Source: [Actinobacillus] rossii
GTDB taxonomy: Bacteria; Pseudomonadota; Gammaproteobacteria; Enterobacterales; Pasteurellaceae
DNA: 64,000 nt
NCBI GenBank assembly: GCA_900444965.1
Contig: UFRQ01000003.1
Location: 248,001 to 312,000, forward strand
Direction: 5' to 3'
The notes under the pieces are model-generated. The model was not told where the DNA came from and searched no databases. It worked only from the letters and a program-made list of their open reading frames with translations. Positions 1-8,739 of this stretch are shown here, piece by piece. The translations under genes and the position numbers were made by a program. How positions within the stretch are numbered: the stretch's first letter is position 1; every line of letters starts with the position of its first letter.

Positions 1-1044
1 GATAGTTTAGAACAGAAAAACAACGAAAAACAAGTTTTGAGTTTAACTAAAGAAAATCTTGAGCTAGAAGCTAATTCCAATATTAATAAGCTAAAGGAAA
101 CCGCTGAAGGCTATGAGAAGAACTTAAATCTATTACAAGAACAGTTATCCAATTTAGTTGTTGAACGGCAATTCTTACTTAATGAAATCAACTTCGTTGC
201 TCCAACAGTCAAAGAGCTTGATGAAGATTATCAAGAAGCACGTGGATATGGAGCTAAAATAGAATGCCCTTATTGCGGTACTATTCACTCTAATACAATT
301 ACAGAAAAATCAGAGTTATTTTTTATAAAAACAAAATTGGAAGATGAATTAACCAATAATCAATCTCGAATAAAAGAAATTGATATAGAAATATCAGAAA
401 CTGAAAGAAAAATAATGGAACTATCAGAACTGATATATGATATAGATCCTATTATTACAGATAATACGAAACAATTAATAAATGCAATAACAGCAAATGG
501 AATATCTGAAATATTAGACAATATTGAAAACCAAATCATCCAATTTGGAGAACAAAAAAAACACATAAATAAAATAAAGAGAAAGAATAGAAAAGAATAT
601 CGAGAGCATGAAGAATCTGTTAATAATTTTTTTGTTACAAAATTAAAATATTATGCTGATAGATTATCCATTATATTTAATGATTATGATGAAATCAAAA
701 AAGTGACTAACTACCACAAAATTCTGAATGCTGTTAGAGGTGGTGCTGCCGATAGCAATCGTACTGTTTTAGCATACTATTTAGCTATTTATGCTACTGC
801 AATAAATTTTAATACTAATATTCTTCCTCCGCTAGTGCTTGATACCCCTAATCAGAATGAACAAGATAAAGAAAATTATAAATCTATAATAAACACCTTA
901 ATACAAGAGAAAAACAAACAAATAATTATTTGTTTAATTAGAAGTGAGCATTCCGAAATATTAGCATCTATAAACAAAATCGAGGTTAATAGATTAATGA
1001 AAAATGGAGAGTATCATGAGTTTTTTAATGAGCTAGATATATAA
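1..1044 (+). CDS. Rad50/SMC-like ATPase, C-terminal part (5' end cut by window)
   Basis: The reading frame is open from base 1, so this is the C-terminal 347 residues of a longer protein; the internal TTG at 37 is not a likely start. A coiled coil is followed by a CPYC motif, a second coiled coil of about 130 residues, and a C-terminal lobe with a signature-like segment (GGAADSNRTVLAYYLAIY) and a Walker-B-like PPLVLDTPNQNEQD. This is the layout of the C-terminal half of Rad50/SbcC/SMC-type ABC ATPases, in which a CxxC hook joins two coiled coils. Such proteins act in DNA repair and in several anti-phage systems. The Walker A half lies off the window, so substrate and partner are unknown. It is the outermost visible cargo gene of the Tn7-like element. 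Confidence 0.6.
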   Translation, partial: DSLEQKNNEKQVLSLTKENLELEANSNINKLKETAEGYEKNLNLLQEQLSNLVVERQFLLNEINFVAPTVKELDEDYQEARGYGAKIECPYCGTIHSNTITEKSELFFIKTKLEDELTNNQSRIKEIDIEISETERKIMELSELIYDIDPIITDNTKQLINAITANGISEILDNIENQIIQFGEQKKHINKIKRKNRKEYREHEESVNNFFVTKLKYYADRLSIIFNDYDEIKKVTNYHKILNAVRGGAADSNRTVLAYYLAIYATAINFNTNILPPLVLDTPNQNEQDKENYKSIINTLIQEKNKQIIICLIRSEHSEILASINKIEVNRLMKNGEYHEFFNELDI

Positions 1045-1092
1045 AACGCTATTATATCGCAAATGAACAAGTACTAATCACTTAAAATTACT

Positions 1093-1132
1093 AAAATCCT
1101 CGCAATACATTTTCTGATTACGGGGATTTTTT
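1093..1132 (+). terminator. Rho-independent terminator after the Rad50-like gene
   Basis: AAAATCCTCG pairs with CGGGGATTTT (one G-T pair) across a loop of about 18 bases, followed by T residues, 48 bases after the stop codon of the Rad50-like gene. Confidence 0.6.
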
Positions 1133-1140
1133 ATGGATCT

Positions 1141-1329
1141 AAGTTTACTAATAAACTAGGAATAACTAAAGGGATAGTAAAAATTGATGAAATAAATTTA
1201 ATGATATTATTTCCACAAGTGAGAGAGTTTATTTGGAATTCATCCAAGTCAGAGAATGACCATATAGATAAACAGATAATAAAAGCAGTATTCCGAGATT
1301 TTCTTGAAGATGTTATAGAAAGATTATAG
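1141..1329 (+). other. Short open frame, possible gene remnant
   Basis: A frame ending in TAG at 1327-1329 reads as plausible protein (KFTNKLGITKGIVKIDEINL, then residues ending FLEDVIERL) but has no convincing start codon or ribosome-binding site; the ATG at 1134 is out of frame and stops after eight codons. It may be the tail of a lost gene. I do not recognise it. The IS481 insertion begins 58 bases further on. Confidence 0.25.
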
Positions 1330-1334
1330 ATAAA

Positions 1335-1384
1335 ATAAGAGCTTCTGATTTAAAATACAGGTATGAAAAATTAGAAGCTCTTAT
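1335..1384. terminator. 12-bp perfect hairpin at the edge of the IS481 element
   Basis: ATAAGAGCTTCT (1335-1346) is exactly complementary to AGAAGCTCTTAT (1373-1384). There is no long T tract. It lies between the remnant frame and the 3' end of the XRE regulator gene and could end transcription in both directions. The IS481 target duplication CTTATAG overlaps the distal base of the stem. Confidence 0.45.
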
Positions 1385-1386
1385 AG

Positions 1387-2587
1387 TGTAGAAGATCAAA
1401 CCTAATCTGACAGTCCCCGTTTAGAATTACCGTGTCTGTCAGATTAATTTGAGCTTAAATTCTTTTCTGCCCAAATCCCTTTTCCATCAAGTAATGTTGC
1501 CATCGGAGTTCTGCCACAGCACATTTTTCCTTGATGTGTTCGATGGTGATTATAATACATTAACCACTCATCTAAATCAGCTTGTAATGTCGCTAAATCC
1601 GTATATATTTTCTTCCTAAATGCGACTTGGTAAAATTCTTGTAAGATAGTCTTATGAAAACGTTCACAGATACCATTCGTCTGTGGATGCTTCACTTTCG
1701 TTTTAGTATGCTCTATGTCATTTATCGCTAAATAAAGCTCATAATCGTGATTTTCCACTTTGCCACAATATTCACTGCCACGGTCGGTGAGAATACGCAA
1801 CATCGGTAATCCTTGGGCTTCAAAGAACGGCAGGACTTTATCATTGAGCATATCTGCAGCGGCAATTGCGGTTTTCATTGTGTAGAGCTTTGCAAAAGCA
1901 ACCTTGCTATAAGTATCAACAAATGTTTGCTGATAAATGCGTCCAACACCTTTTAAATTACCTACATAAAAGGTATCTTGTGAACCTAAATAGCCCGGAT
2001 GAGCGGTTTCAATTTCTCCACTCGATATATCATCCTCTTTCTTACGTTCCAAGGCTTGGACTTGACTTTCATTTAGAATAATGCCTTTCTCAGCTACTTC
2101 TTTCTCTAGTGCATTTAAACGCTGTTTAAAGTTAGCAAGATTATGACGTAGCCAAATGGAACGAACACCACCAGCTGAAACAAACACACCTTGCTTGCGA
2201 AGTTCGTTACTCACTCGAACTTGTCCGTAAGCTGGAAAATCTAGAGCAAATTTTACAACAGCTTGCTCAATGTGCTCGTCTACTCTATTTTTGATATTCG
2301 GTACCCGACGAGTTTGATTAAGTAATGCTTCAACACCGCCTTGCTCTACGGCTTGTTGATAGCGATAGAATGTATCTCGGCTCATCCCCATCGCTTTGCA
2401 AGCTTGAGAAATGTTTCCGAGTTCTTCTGCTAAATTGAGTAAACCGGTCTTGTGTTTAATGAGCGGATTGTTAGAATAAAACATGAGAGTTTCCTTTTTT
2501 GTTTAGATTTAATTTTAGACACTCATATTCTAAACGGGAAACTCTCATTTTTATAATGATTTGTCAGATCAAGTCTGATCTTCTACA
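1387..2587 (-). mobile_element. IS481-family insertion sequence, complete
   Basis: The 1201-bp element has imperfect inverted ends: about 26 bases beginning TGTAGAAGATCA match on both sides with few mismatches. It is flanked by a perfect 7-bp direct repeat CTTATAG (1380-1386 and 2588-2594), read as the target-site duplication. One transposase gene fills the interior on the minus strand. Intact ends, an intact duplication and an intact gene suggest a recent, possibly active insertion. It sits 3' of the XRE regulator gene, so no recognised gene is broken. Confidence 0.9.
1444..2484 (-). CDS. IS481-family DDE transposase
   Basis: This 346-residue protein moves the surrounding IS. The N-terminal third carries a helix-turn-helix (GNISQACKAMGMSRDTFYRY) and a second helical DNA-binding region. 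The C-terminal half is an RNase-H-like integrase core, with TFVDTYSK near the first strand, LTDRGSEYC carrying the second aspartate, and GICERFHKTILQEF carrying the glutamate; first-aspartate assignment is by family comparison. The typical HHRTHQG segment follows. Length and order match full IS481 transposases, with no frameshift. It lies inside inverted ends with a 7-bp duplication, so it is probably functional. Confidence 0.92.
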   Translation of the reverse strand: MFYSNNPLIKHKTGLLNLAEELGNISQACKAMGMSRDTFYRYQQAVEQGGVEALLNQTRRVPNIKNRVDEHIEQAVVKFALDFPAYGQVRVSNELRKQGVFVSAGGVRSIWLRHNLANFKQRLNALEKEVAEKGIILNESQVQALERKKEDDISSGEIETAHPGYLGSQDTFYVGNLKGVGRIYQQTFVDTYSKVAFAKLYTMKTAIAAADMLNDKVLPFFEAQGLPMLRILTDRGSEYCGKVENHDYELYLAINDIEHTKTKVKHPQTNGICERFHKTILQEFYQVAFRKKIYTDLATLQADLDEWLMYYNHHRTHQGKMCCGRTPMATLLDGKGIWAEKNLSSN

Positions 2588-2594
2588 CTTATAG

Positions 2595-2978
2595 TTATTT
2601 TCTGAAATTTGATAAGCTATCTAAAAAGACTAATAGCCCACGTCTTTCATCCGCACTTAGTTGATCCATGTGATAAGTCAAACGCTCTCTCACTTCATCT
2701 TCGCCAACAGGTATAAATTTTCTTGTATGCGTTGTCTTACTATCTTCCGCTAAACAATCAATAAAGAACCAGCCAATAGATGTATCAAGTGCGGTTGCAA
2801 TTTCAACTAAATGGGAAACATTAATTTTGTTATCCCCACGCTCATAGCGAGAAAGTTGTTGTTGAGCAATACCAATTTGTTCCGAAAGTGCTGATGCAGT
2901 AAGCCCCAATTCTTTTCTACGTTGCTGAATACGTTTACCAATAAATCTATCTACATCTGTAACGGATAACTTTGACAT
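2595..2978 (-). CDS. XRE-family transcriptional regulator
   Basis: A 127-residue DNA-binding protein. Residues about 12-70 form a classic Cro/C1-type helix-turn-helix (IGKRIQQRRKELGLTASALS, then SEQIGIAQQQLSRYERGDNKI, as overlapping pieces). The C-terminal half is helical, resembling small phage-type and restriction-control regulators. It is divergent from the secreted-protein/DUF805 operon that starts at 3130, with 151 bases between. The perfect palindrome TTTACTAGTAAA at 3024-3035 in that gap is a natural operator candidate, so I infer that it controls itself and the operon. An uptake sequence lies inside the gene at 2787-2795. The IS481 copy has landed directly after its stop codon without altering it. 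Confidence 0.85.
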   Translation of the reverse strand: MSKLSVTDVDRFIGKRIQQRRKELGLTASALSEQIGIAQQQLSRYERGDNKINVSHLVEIATALDTSIGWFFIDCLAEDSKTTHTRKFIPVGEDEVRERLTYHMDQLSADERRGLLVFLDSLSNFRK

Positions 2979-3023
2979 CGATCTAAATTCCTTACTTATC
3001 TTTTATTGATATTTTCGGGATTA

Positions 3024-3035
3024 TTTACTAGTAAA
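3024..3035. promoter_or_regulatory. Palindromic operator candidate between divergent genes
   Basis: TTTACTAGTAAA is a perfect 12-bp inverted repeat midway between the XRE regulator and the operon at 3130-5324. Small XRE regulators usually bind such palindromes over divergent promoters. The binding is inferred. Confidence 0.4.
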
Positions 3036-3129
3036 AGAACATCTGATATAGTACATATAACCTAAATTACCTAATAACGGTGTATTTAGAATGTAAACAT
3101 AAATTAAAACATCACAAAGGGTTATCACA

Positions 3130-3564
3130 ATGAAGAAGCTACTTCTCTTACTCGGAATAGCTGTATTTTCAGCTAACGCCACAGCAACATCTACACTTGA
3201 TCAAGCCAAATTAAATACGATTGCAAAGGTTTATCAAACAGGAAATTTATATAAATACGCCACCCCTGATTTTCAGAAATTGTTAGCTAAAAAAGCAAAA
3301 TACGATAAATCCACGCCTTGTGATGATTGTGTAGGACACGAATCTTGGATTGATGGTCCATCTGCACAAGATGTTCCTGATTCAATTAACCCTAAATTCA
3401 AATTAGTTAAAGATAAGGTGTATGCCACGTTCTTATTTTTTGATGATAAAGTGACCATTAAATTTAGCTTAGATTGTAATAAGAATAATCAATGTTTGGT
3501 TTCTGACTTTATTACAGCAGAAGGCGATAGTTATAAGAAATCAATAATGAAATATATCAGATAG
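3130..3564 (+). CDS. Secreted Cys-containing protein of unknown function
   Basis: The 144-residue protein opens with a Sec signal peptide (MKKLLLLLGIAVFSANATA, cleavage near residue 19-20), so the mature form of about 125 residues should be periplasmic or secreted. It holds a CDDCVGHESW segment and a second cysteine pair in DCNKNNQC, spaced to form disulphides. I do not recognise a family. An AAAGGG ribosome site lies just upstream of the ATG. It is first in a tight four-gene run (gaps of 12, 11 and 9 bases) opposite an XRE regulator, with a lipoprotein and two DUF805 membrane proteins, which points to an envelope function for the unit. Confidence 0.7.
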   Translation: MKKLLLLLGIAVFSANATATSTLDQAKLNTIAKVYQTGNLYKYATPDFQKLLAKKAKYDKSTPCDDCVGHESWIDGPSAQDVPDSINPKFKLVKDKVYATFLFFDDKVTIKFSLDCNKNNQCLVSDFITAEGDSYKKSIMKYIR

Positions 3565-3576
3565 GGAAATTGAGAT

Positions 3577-4107
3577 ATGAAAAAAGTCTTTATTGCAACA
3601 ACACTTGCTTTATCACTGACATCTTGTGCAGAAATTACCGATGGGCTTCGAGATATTTCTCAAGGTACTTTTGTAAAAAACAGAATGCCTAATCCTTTTA
3701 AACAAGGTTCATCATTCTATGACAGTTTAGTTAATTTATCACAAGGGAAAATCACAGAATCCACCGCAAAGATGGAAACATCTGATTATATGGTGTTTAA
3801 ATCGTTAAATAGTCAAACACTAATTCAAGCAAATGAAGTGACCTATGATTACGACCAAGTTGAATTATTAACAACGGAATTAAAACGTCACAATATAGCG
3901 GTTAAAAAGAGTAATGCAGGTAAAAAATGTGAATCGCCAACATCGAATAAAAATAACTATCTTTCACAAACTCACGAATTTATATTCAATGGTAAAAAGA
4001 TGTATATCTTAACATCAGGAAGTATGTGTGGCAGTTGTTTGCATAACCCTGTTGTTATTACAAGAAGCTCACCGTGTAAAGTATTAGATTCAATATCATT
4101 TAAATAA
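3577..4107 (+). CDS. Putative lipoprotein with Cys-rich C-terminus
   Basis: A 176-residue protein with a lipoprotein signal (MKKVFIATTLALSLTSC; lipobox LTSC, lipidated Cys at residue 17). The mature part is polar and ends in a cluster of cysteines (GKKCESP, SMCGSCLHNP, SSPCKVL) that could form disulphides or hold a metal. No family is recognised. It lies 12 bases after the preceding secreted-protein gene and 11 before the first DUF805 gene, so the four genes are probably co-transcribed. Membrane anchoring next to a secreted partner and two inner-membrane proteins suggests an envelope complex; this is inference. Confidence 0.65.
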   Translation: MKKVFIATTLALSLTSCAEITDGLRDISQGTFVKNRMPNPFKQGSSFYDSLVNLSQGKITESTAKMETSDYMVFKSLNSQTLIQANEVTYDYDQVELLTTELKRHNIAVKKSNAGKKCESPTSNKNNYLSQTHEFIFNGKKMYILTSGSMCGSCLHNPVVITRSSPCKVLDSISFK

Positions 4108-4118
4108 ATAGGTACACC

Positions 4119-4802
4119 ATGTTAATCAGTGATTTAATTAAAAATTGGTCTAAATTCTCTGGTAGAGCAAGTCGGTTAGAGTTTTTTATCATTAGTCTAA
4201 TGGGTATCTTTGCTTTGATACTGACATTTTTTCTTGCGGTAAAAGTTTTTGAGTTGTTTTTTGGAGATTATCAAAAAGCATTTCATCAACAAGTTTCTTC
4301 TGCGGAATATGCCAATGCGGTTCTTAACTCTGCGTTTCGGGAATGGTTAGATACAGGTAGCATTGACCAAACGAATAATGCCGTCAAATCTTATTATCAA
4401 GATTATGAAAATAATACTATTCAGCAAATATTTTTATCTTCATTGAGTTTTATTTTCTTTTTACCCTTCGCGATAGCTTGGATTGCAGGAGCTGTACGCA
4501 GATTACATGATATAGGTACTTTTGGTTGGTGGGTATTTATTGTTTTAGTGCCTGTTTACCTTTTCTTTGACAACTGGATTTTGATTGCTCCTTTACTCTT
4601 TCTCTTCTTTAAAAACGGACAGCCTTTTTATAACAAATATGGACCTGACCCCAAAAATCCCAATGCACCTATTCCATTAGAAATGCCAAAGGAATCGGCA
4701 AGATTAATGAAATTTGAAGCTCAAGTATTAGATATTGTAGAAAAAGTAAAAACCTTTCTACAACCTTATGTTCAACAAATCAAAAATAAATTCAGAAAAT
4801 AA
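4119..4802 (+). CDS. DUF805-family inner-membrane protein
   Basis: This 227-residue protein starts with the DUF805 hallmark (WSKFSGRASRLEFFIISLMG), followed by a first membrane segment, an extra polar insert of about 60 residues (FGDYQKAFHQQ to NNTIQQ), further hydrophobic segments, the conserved AGAVRRLHDIG motif, and a C-terminal polar tail. DUF805 proteins are small inner-membrane proteins of mostly unknown role. The insert and long tail make it larger than the usual form of about 120-150 residues. It sits between a lipoprotein gene and a second DUF805 gene in one transcription unit. Confidence 0.8.
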   Translation: MLISDLIKNWSKFSGRASRLEFFIISLMGIFALILTFFLAVKVFELFFGDYQKAFHQQVSSAEYANAVLNSAFREWLDTGSIDQTNNAVKSYYQDYENNTIQQIFLSSLSFIFFLPFAIAWIAGAVRRLHDIGTFGWWVFIVLVPVYLFFDNWILIAPLLFLFFKNGQPFYNKYGPDPKNPNAPIPLEMPKESARLMKFEAQVLDIVEKVKTFLQPYVQQIKNKFRK

Positions 4803-4811
4803 AGGATTAAT

Positions 4812-5324
4812 ATGCATTTCTCTACTTTTTTATTTATTCTAGTATTTATCATTATAGCTCTTTTTTATTTTATCGGAAGCGTCTATGTTATTAAGAAGCA
4901 CGATGGATTTAGAATATTCTATAACGGATTAAACAAACTCCTTGACTATAAAGGGAGAGCAAGTCGACTTGAATATGCCTGTATATGTCTATTGACAATG
5001 AGCTTAAGTATTATTTTTGATGCTTTGTTTTCTTCATTGGATAATCCACCTGAATTTCTTTTAGGTGTCATAGATGGACTATTTATTCTGGTTACATTAT
5101 CTGTTAGAGCAAGGCGTTTGCATGATTTAGGTTATTCGGGGTGGTTACAAGCACCTATCATATTGATTGATATGTATAGCTATTCTTCTGAGAAATTTAG
5201 TTATGGAGGGGGGATTACTTTAGCTTTTATCATGGTGGGATTTGACTTATTTTTAATGTTTAAAGAAGGACAAAACACAGCAAATAAGTACGGTGAGAAA
5301 CCAAATACATTGGCTACATCATAA
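4812..5324 (+). CDS. DUF805-family inner-membrane protein, second copy
   Basis: A 170-residue membrane protein. It has an N-terminal hydrophobic anchor, then YKGRASRLEYACICLL (the DUF805 start motif), two or more further hydrophobic stretches, and the conserved SVRARRLHDLGYSGW motif. The C-terminal KEGQNTANKYGEKP segment is also typical of DUF805. It differs clearly from its upstream neighbour, so this is not a fresh tandem duplication. The gene ends the operon, with a strong terminator 26 bases after the stop. The function of the pair is unknown. Confidence 0.8.
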   Translation: MHFSTFLFILVFIIIALFYFIGSVYVIKKHDGFRIFYNGLNKLLDYKGRASRLEYACICLLTMSLSIIFDALFSSLDNPPEFLLGVIDGLFILVTLSVRARRLHDLGYSGWLQAPIILIDMYSYSSEKFSYGGGITLAFIMVGFDLFLMFKEGQNTANKYGEKPNTLATS

Positions 5325-5350
5325 ATCTTTAACTCATAAAGAGTAATCCT

Positions 5351-5393
5351 AAATCTTCTGTTGATATACTAAGTATTAACAGAAGATTTTTTT
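5351..5393 (+). terminator. Rho-independent terminator of the DUF805 operon
   Basis: AAATCTTCTGTT (5351-5362) pairs exactly with AACAGAAGATTT (5378-5389) across a 15-base loop, followed by T residues. Confidence 0.85.
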
Positions 5394-5745
5394 GTGATTT
5401 TGTCAAAATTTTAAAATTGCAAACTGATTAAATTTCAAGCAATCAAACTTATCAGAAATGTAAAGAAATCTAAATTAATACCTATTAAATAACTTTAAAA
5501 GATATTCAAAAAGCCTTTTATAAACTCTTTAAGTTCCTTTCTTATTTTTCTAAAATTTCCCAATTTTAAAAATATAACAAAATCAATATATTATAAGCTC
5601 ATTTTATTTTTGCATAAATAAATTTTGACATTTTTCAGAATTAAGAAAATGTTTTACAAGCCTATTTTTATTTGATTAAAATTCATCTTGTTTAATAAAG
5701 GTAATAAATAAATTTATGCTTTTATTTAAATAAACACTTTTAAAT
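5394..5745. other. AT-rich intergenic stretch upstream of the trimeric autotransporter
   Basis: About 350 very AT-rich bases without a supportable gene on either strand. It presumably contains the autotransporter promoter, but the composition gives many TATAAT-like matches and I cannot choose one. Confidence 0.4.
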
Positions 5746-5831
5746 GCTCAATCTTGAGCAAAAAAAATGGTTTGCATCCATCCGTCAAGATAATAATGCA
5801 AACCACGTCGTTCAACTGCTCAATAATGAGC
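5746..5831 (+). promoter_or_regulatory. Leader with three consecutive hairpins before the autotransporter gene
   Basis: Three inverted repeats follow each other in 86 bases: GCTCAATCTTGAGC (5746-5759), GGTTTGCAT/ATGCAAACC (5769-5777 with 5796-5804), and GCTCAATAATGAGC (5818-5831). The last ends 21 bases before the ATG at 5853. The outer two share the same stem, GCTCA/TGAGC, so alternative pairing between them is possible. None has a T tract, so these do not look like terminators. A post-transcriptional control leader is the simplest guess. Confidence 0.5.
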
Positions 5832-5852
5832 AATTAAGCAAGGGTATTTTAA

Positions 5853-8680
5853 ATGAATAAAATATTTAAAGTCAAACGTAATGCGTTTGGGCAGAGTGTT
5901 GTTTGCTCTGAAATTACAAAGTCACGCACTAAAGGTCATATAGTTGCTTCTGCTTTAGCGGTTGCTGTGGCTGGGGTGATAGTAAGTGGTGGGGCGTATG
6001 CCTTGACTGCTTTAGAAGGTGCGAAAGATACTGGTGCTGGGGTTTTGGCAGTTGGTGAAAATGCGGATGCTGTTGCTGAAGATGCGATTGCTATTGGTGA
6101 TAACGCTCAAGCAATAGGAGGGCGAACTATATTATGGGACGGAAATACTCGTTTTATTAGTGGTTCTATTGCTATTGGAGCGAAAGCGATTGCAAAGCAA
6201 TCATTTTCTATTGCGCTAGGTAGCAATAGCATTAACGATTCAGCAAGTAGTATCGCTTTCGGCTTGAATAGTTATGTTAAAGGTAGGGATGATAGTACAG
6301 GCAGATGGGGTAACAATATTGCAATTGGAACGAACTCTCAAATCGCTGGTTTATCCACAGTAATCGGACGAGATTTTGGTAATATCGATCTAAATAGATA
6401 CTCTGAAAACTCTACTGCAATCGGATATAGTTCTAAAGTAATGGGGGTCTGAACGCATTAGCTATCGGTGCCTATTCAACTGCTCAGGGGCATGGAGCGG
6501 CTGCTTTAGGACCTAATAGCAGTGCAAAAGGTAATTCTGCTGCTATCGGTTATATGTCACAAACTGACAGTCGAACACTTTTAAATCAAGGTTATCTTTC
6601 CCCTGTTGCTGATGGAACACCTTCTCATGACATTAATGGTCAACCTAACCCTGATTATTCAAATACATGGGTACCTAATCTTGGAGAAGTAAGTATCGGT
6701 AAAACTGACGATAACAATCCAAATTATCAATGGACTCGCCGTGTGACAAACCTTGCAGCAGGTTATGATGATACAGATGCCGTGAATGTGGCTCAATTAA
6801 AAGCGGTAGAAGCTAAAATTGGTGACAGTATTAATTACCTAAGCATCAATAAAACTGCCGATGATGATTCATCACTTCCTGAATTAGATAATTTTAATAA
6901 TGATGGTGCTACTGGTGATTATGCTGTAGCAATTGGTGCTAAGAGTAGCGCAACTGGTCATGGTGCGGTTGCTATTGGCTCTGTAGCTAAGACTATAAAC
7001 AGAACTCAAACTGTCGCTAGCGGAGAGTTTTCTTATGCTGCTCAAGGTGGTTTAGCTTCAAATACAAATAGTATTGCAATAGGACATGACACTCAGGCGG
7101 CTGGCATAGATTCACTAGCACTTCAAGGCGGTAAAGCTCGTGGCACTGCATCGGTTGCAATTGGTGAAGGTACTACTTCTGATGCGGCTAATGGAGTAAC
7201 CATTGGTCAATTTACAAAAAATAGTGGAGAGAAATCTGTCGCATTAGGGTATGGTTCTTATGCAAAAGGTAATAATAGTTTTACTTTTGGTGGAGGTAAC
7301 TATGCTAATGATTCAATTCTATTAAAAGGTACAATCCAAGAGGGGGCGCACAAAGCAATCGTTCTTGGTGGTTCAGCAGGTTTAAATGCTGAACGTTCAG
7401 TTGCCATCGGAAGTGATTCTGTTGTTTTCCATTCAGATGGCATTGCTCTAGGTGCATATTCCGAAGCTAAAACCGATGCTGGTGTTCAAGGTTATCTTTC
7501 AAACGGTGCAACAAATGCCACTTGGCAATCTACAAATGCAGCCATGTCTATAGGTAATGGAAGTCGTGTAACTCGTCAAATTACAAGTCTAGCCGCAGGT
7601 ACGGAAGATACTGATGCGGTTAATGTAGCACAACTTAAAGTGGTTAAAGCCTTAGCTGATACCAAAGTAGATAAAGATTATGTTGATTCAGCTCTCAAAG
7701 ACCTTATTGATTCAACCTTGCTTGTCATTGATGACATTTCTTCAACCGTAAACAACATTTCATCTACTGTAGAAAAAGGATTCAATATAACAACATCGGA
7801 TGGTACAACAACAAATCATCAGTTAGGTGAAACTATCACTGTTGATGGAGGTAAAAATATCGCCACCACGACAGATGATAAAGGTGCTGTTCATGTTGCC
7901 ATGAAAGATGATATTGAAGTGAAATCTGTTTCAGTAGAAGGCTCAACCATTGTCATTACTCAAGATGGAATTAATGCAGGTGATAAAAAGGTGAGCCATG
8001 TGGCAGATGGTGCGGTTTCCATTGACAGTAAAGAAGCGGTAAATGGCTCACAATTATTTGCAGTCAAAAATACTGTGGATAAAGCCCGTCAAACAGCACA
8101 ACTTGCAGAGGTTAAAGCAAGTGATGCGCAATCGATAGCAAAAACGGCACAAACCGAAGCAAAAGTAGCGAAATCTACATCAGATAAAGCAATTGCGGCG
8201 GTAGAAAAACTCAATGATACCGCAGTTAAATATGATGACAGCAGTAAAGATAAAGTGACTTTATCAGGCTCTCAAGGTACAACCATTGCGAATGTTAAAG
8301 ATGGTGCGATAAATGCAACAAGTCAAGATGCAGTTAATGGTCGTCAATTACATGCAACCAATACGCAAGTGATGAAAAATACGCAAAGCATCAATCAGCT
8401 TAATGGGCGTGTAAATCAATTAGATGGAAAAATCAATAAGGTGAACAAGGAAGCAAGAGCAGGAATTGCTGGAGCAGCAGCTATTGCAGGACTTCCTCAA
8501 GTTCGTGGTAATGGCAAATCTATGTTGGCAGCTGCTGTAGGTAACTATAAAGGCCAAAATGCGATAGCTCTTGGTTATACTCGTTCAAGTGATAACGGCA
8601 AGCTTTTGTTGAAATTAGGTGGTAGCGCAAATACACAGGGCGATATTGTAAGTTCTGTGGGCATTGGCTATGAATGGTAA
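5853..8680 (+). pseudogene. YadA-type trimeric autotransporter adhesin, interrupted by a one-base frameshift
   Basis: Together the two frames encode a 942-residue surface adhesin. The N-terminus is an extended signal peptide (MNKIFKVKRNAFGQSVV, cleavage near GGAYA). Head repeats with AIG/ALG motifs follow, then neck motifs RVTNLAAGYDDTDAVNVAQL and RQITSLAAGTEDTDAVNVAQL, a coiled-coil stalk, and the membrane anchor ending DIVSSVGIGYEW. The first frame stops at 6450-6452, just after the G5 tract in AAAGTAATGGGGGTCTGA. One more G would read KVMGGLNALAIG, a normal head repeat continuing into the second frame. So the product is a truncated 199-residue head fragment unless the tract slips or the base is a sequencing error. 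The downstream frame lacks any signal peptide. An OmpA/SmpA-type lipoprotein follows. Confidence 0.85.
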
Positions 8681-8695
8681 TTTAGTTGATTAATT

Positions 8696-8718
8696 GCCAA
8701 GGAAAATTTTTCCTTGGC
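8696..8718 (+). terminator. Hairpin between the autotransporter and lipoprotein genes
   Basis: GCCAAGGAAA pairs with TTTCCTTGGC around a short T-rich loop, 15 bases after the adhesin stop. It lacks a trailing T tract, so it may reduce read-through or stabilise the mRNA rather than fully terminate. Confidence 0.5.
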
Positions 8719-8739
8719 ATACATTAAAAGGTTTACACA

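Noticed and set aside
5853..8680. Programmed ribosomal frameshifting at the G5 tract
   Set aside because: No slippery heptamer or downstream stimulatory structure is evident, and a one-base indel explains the break.
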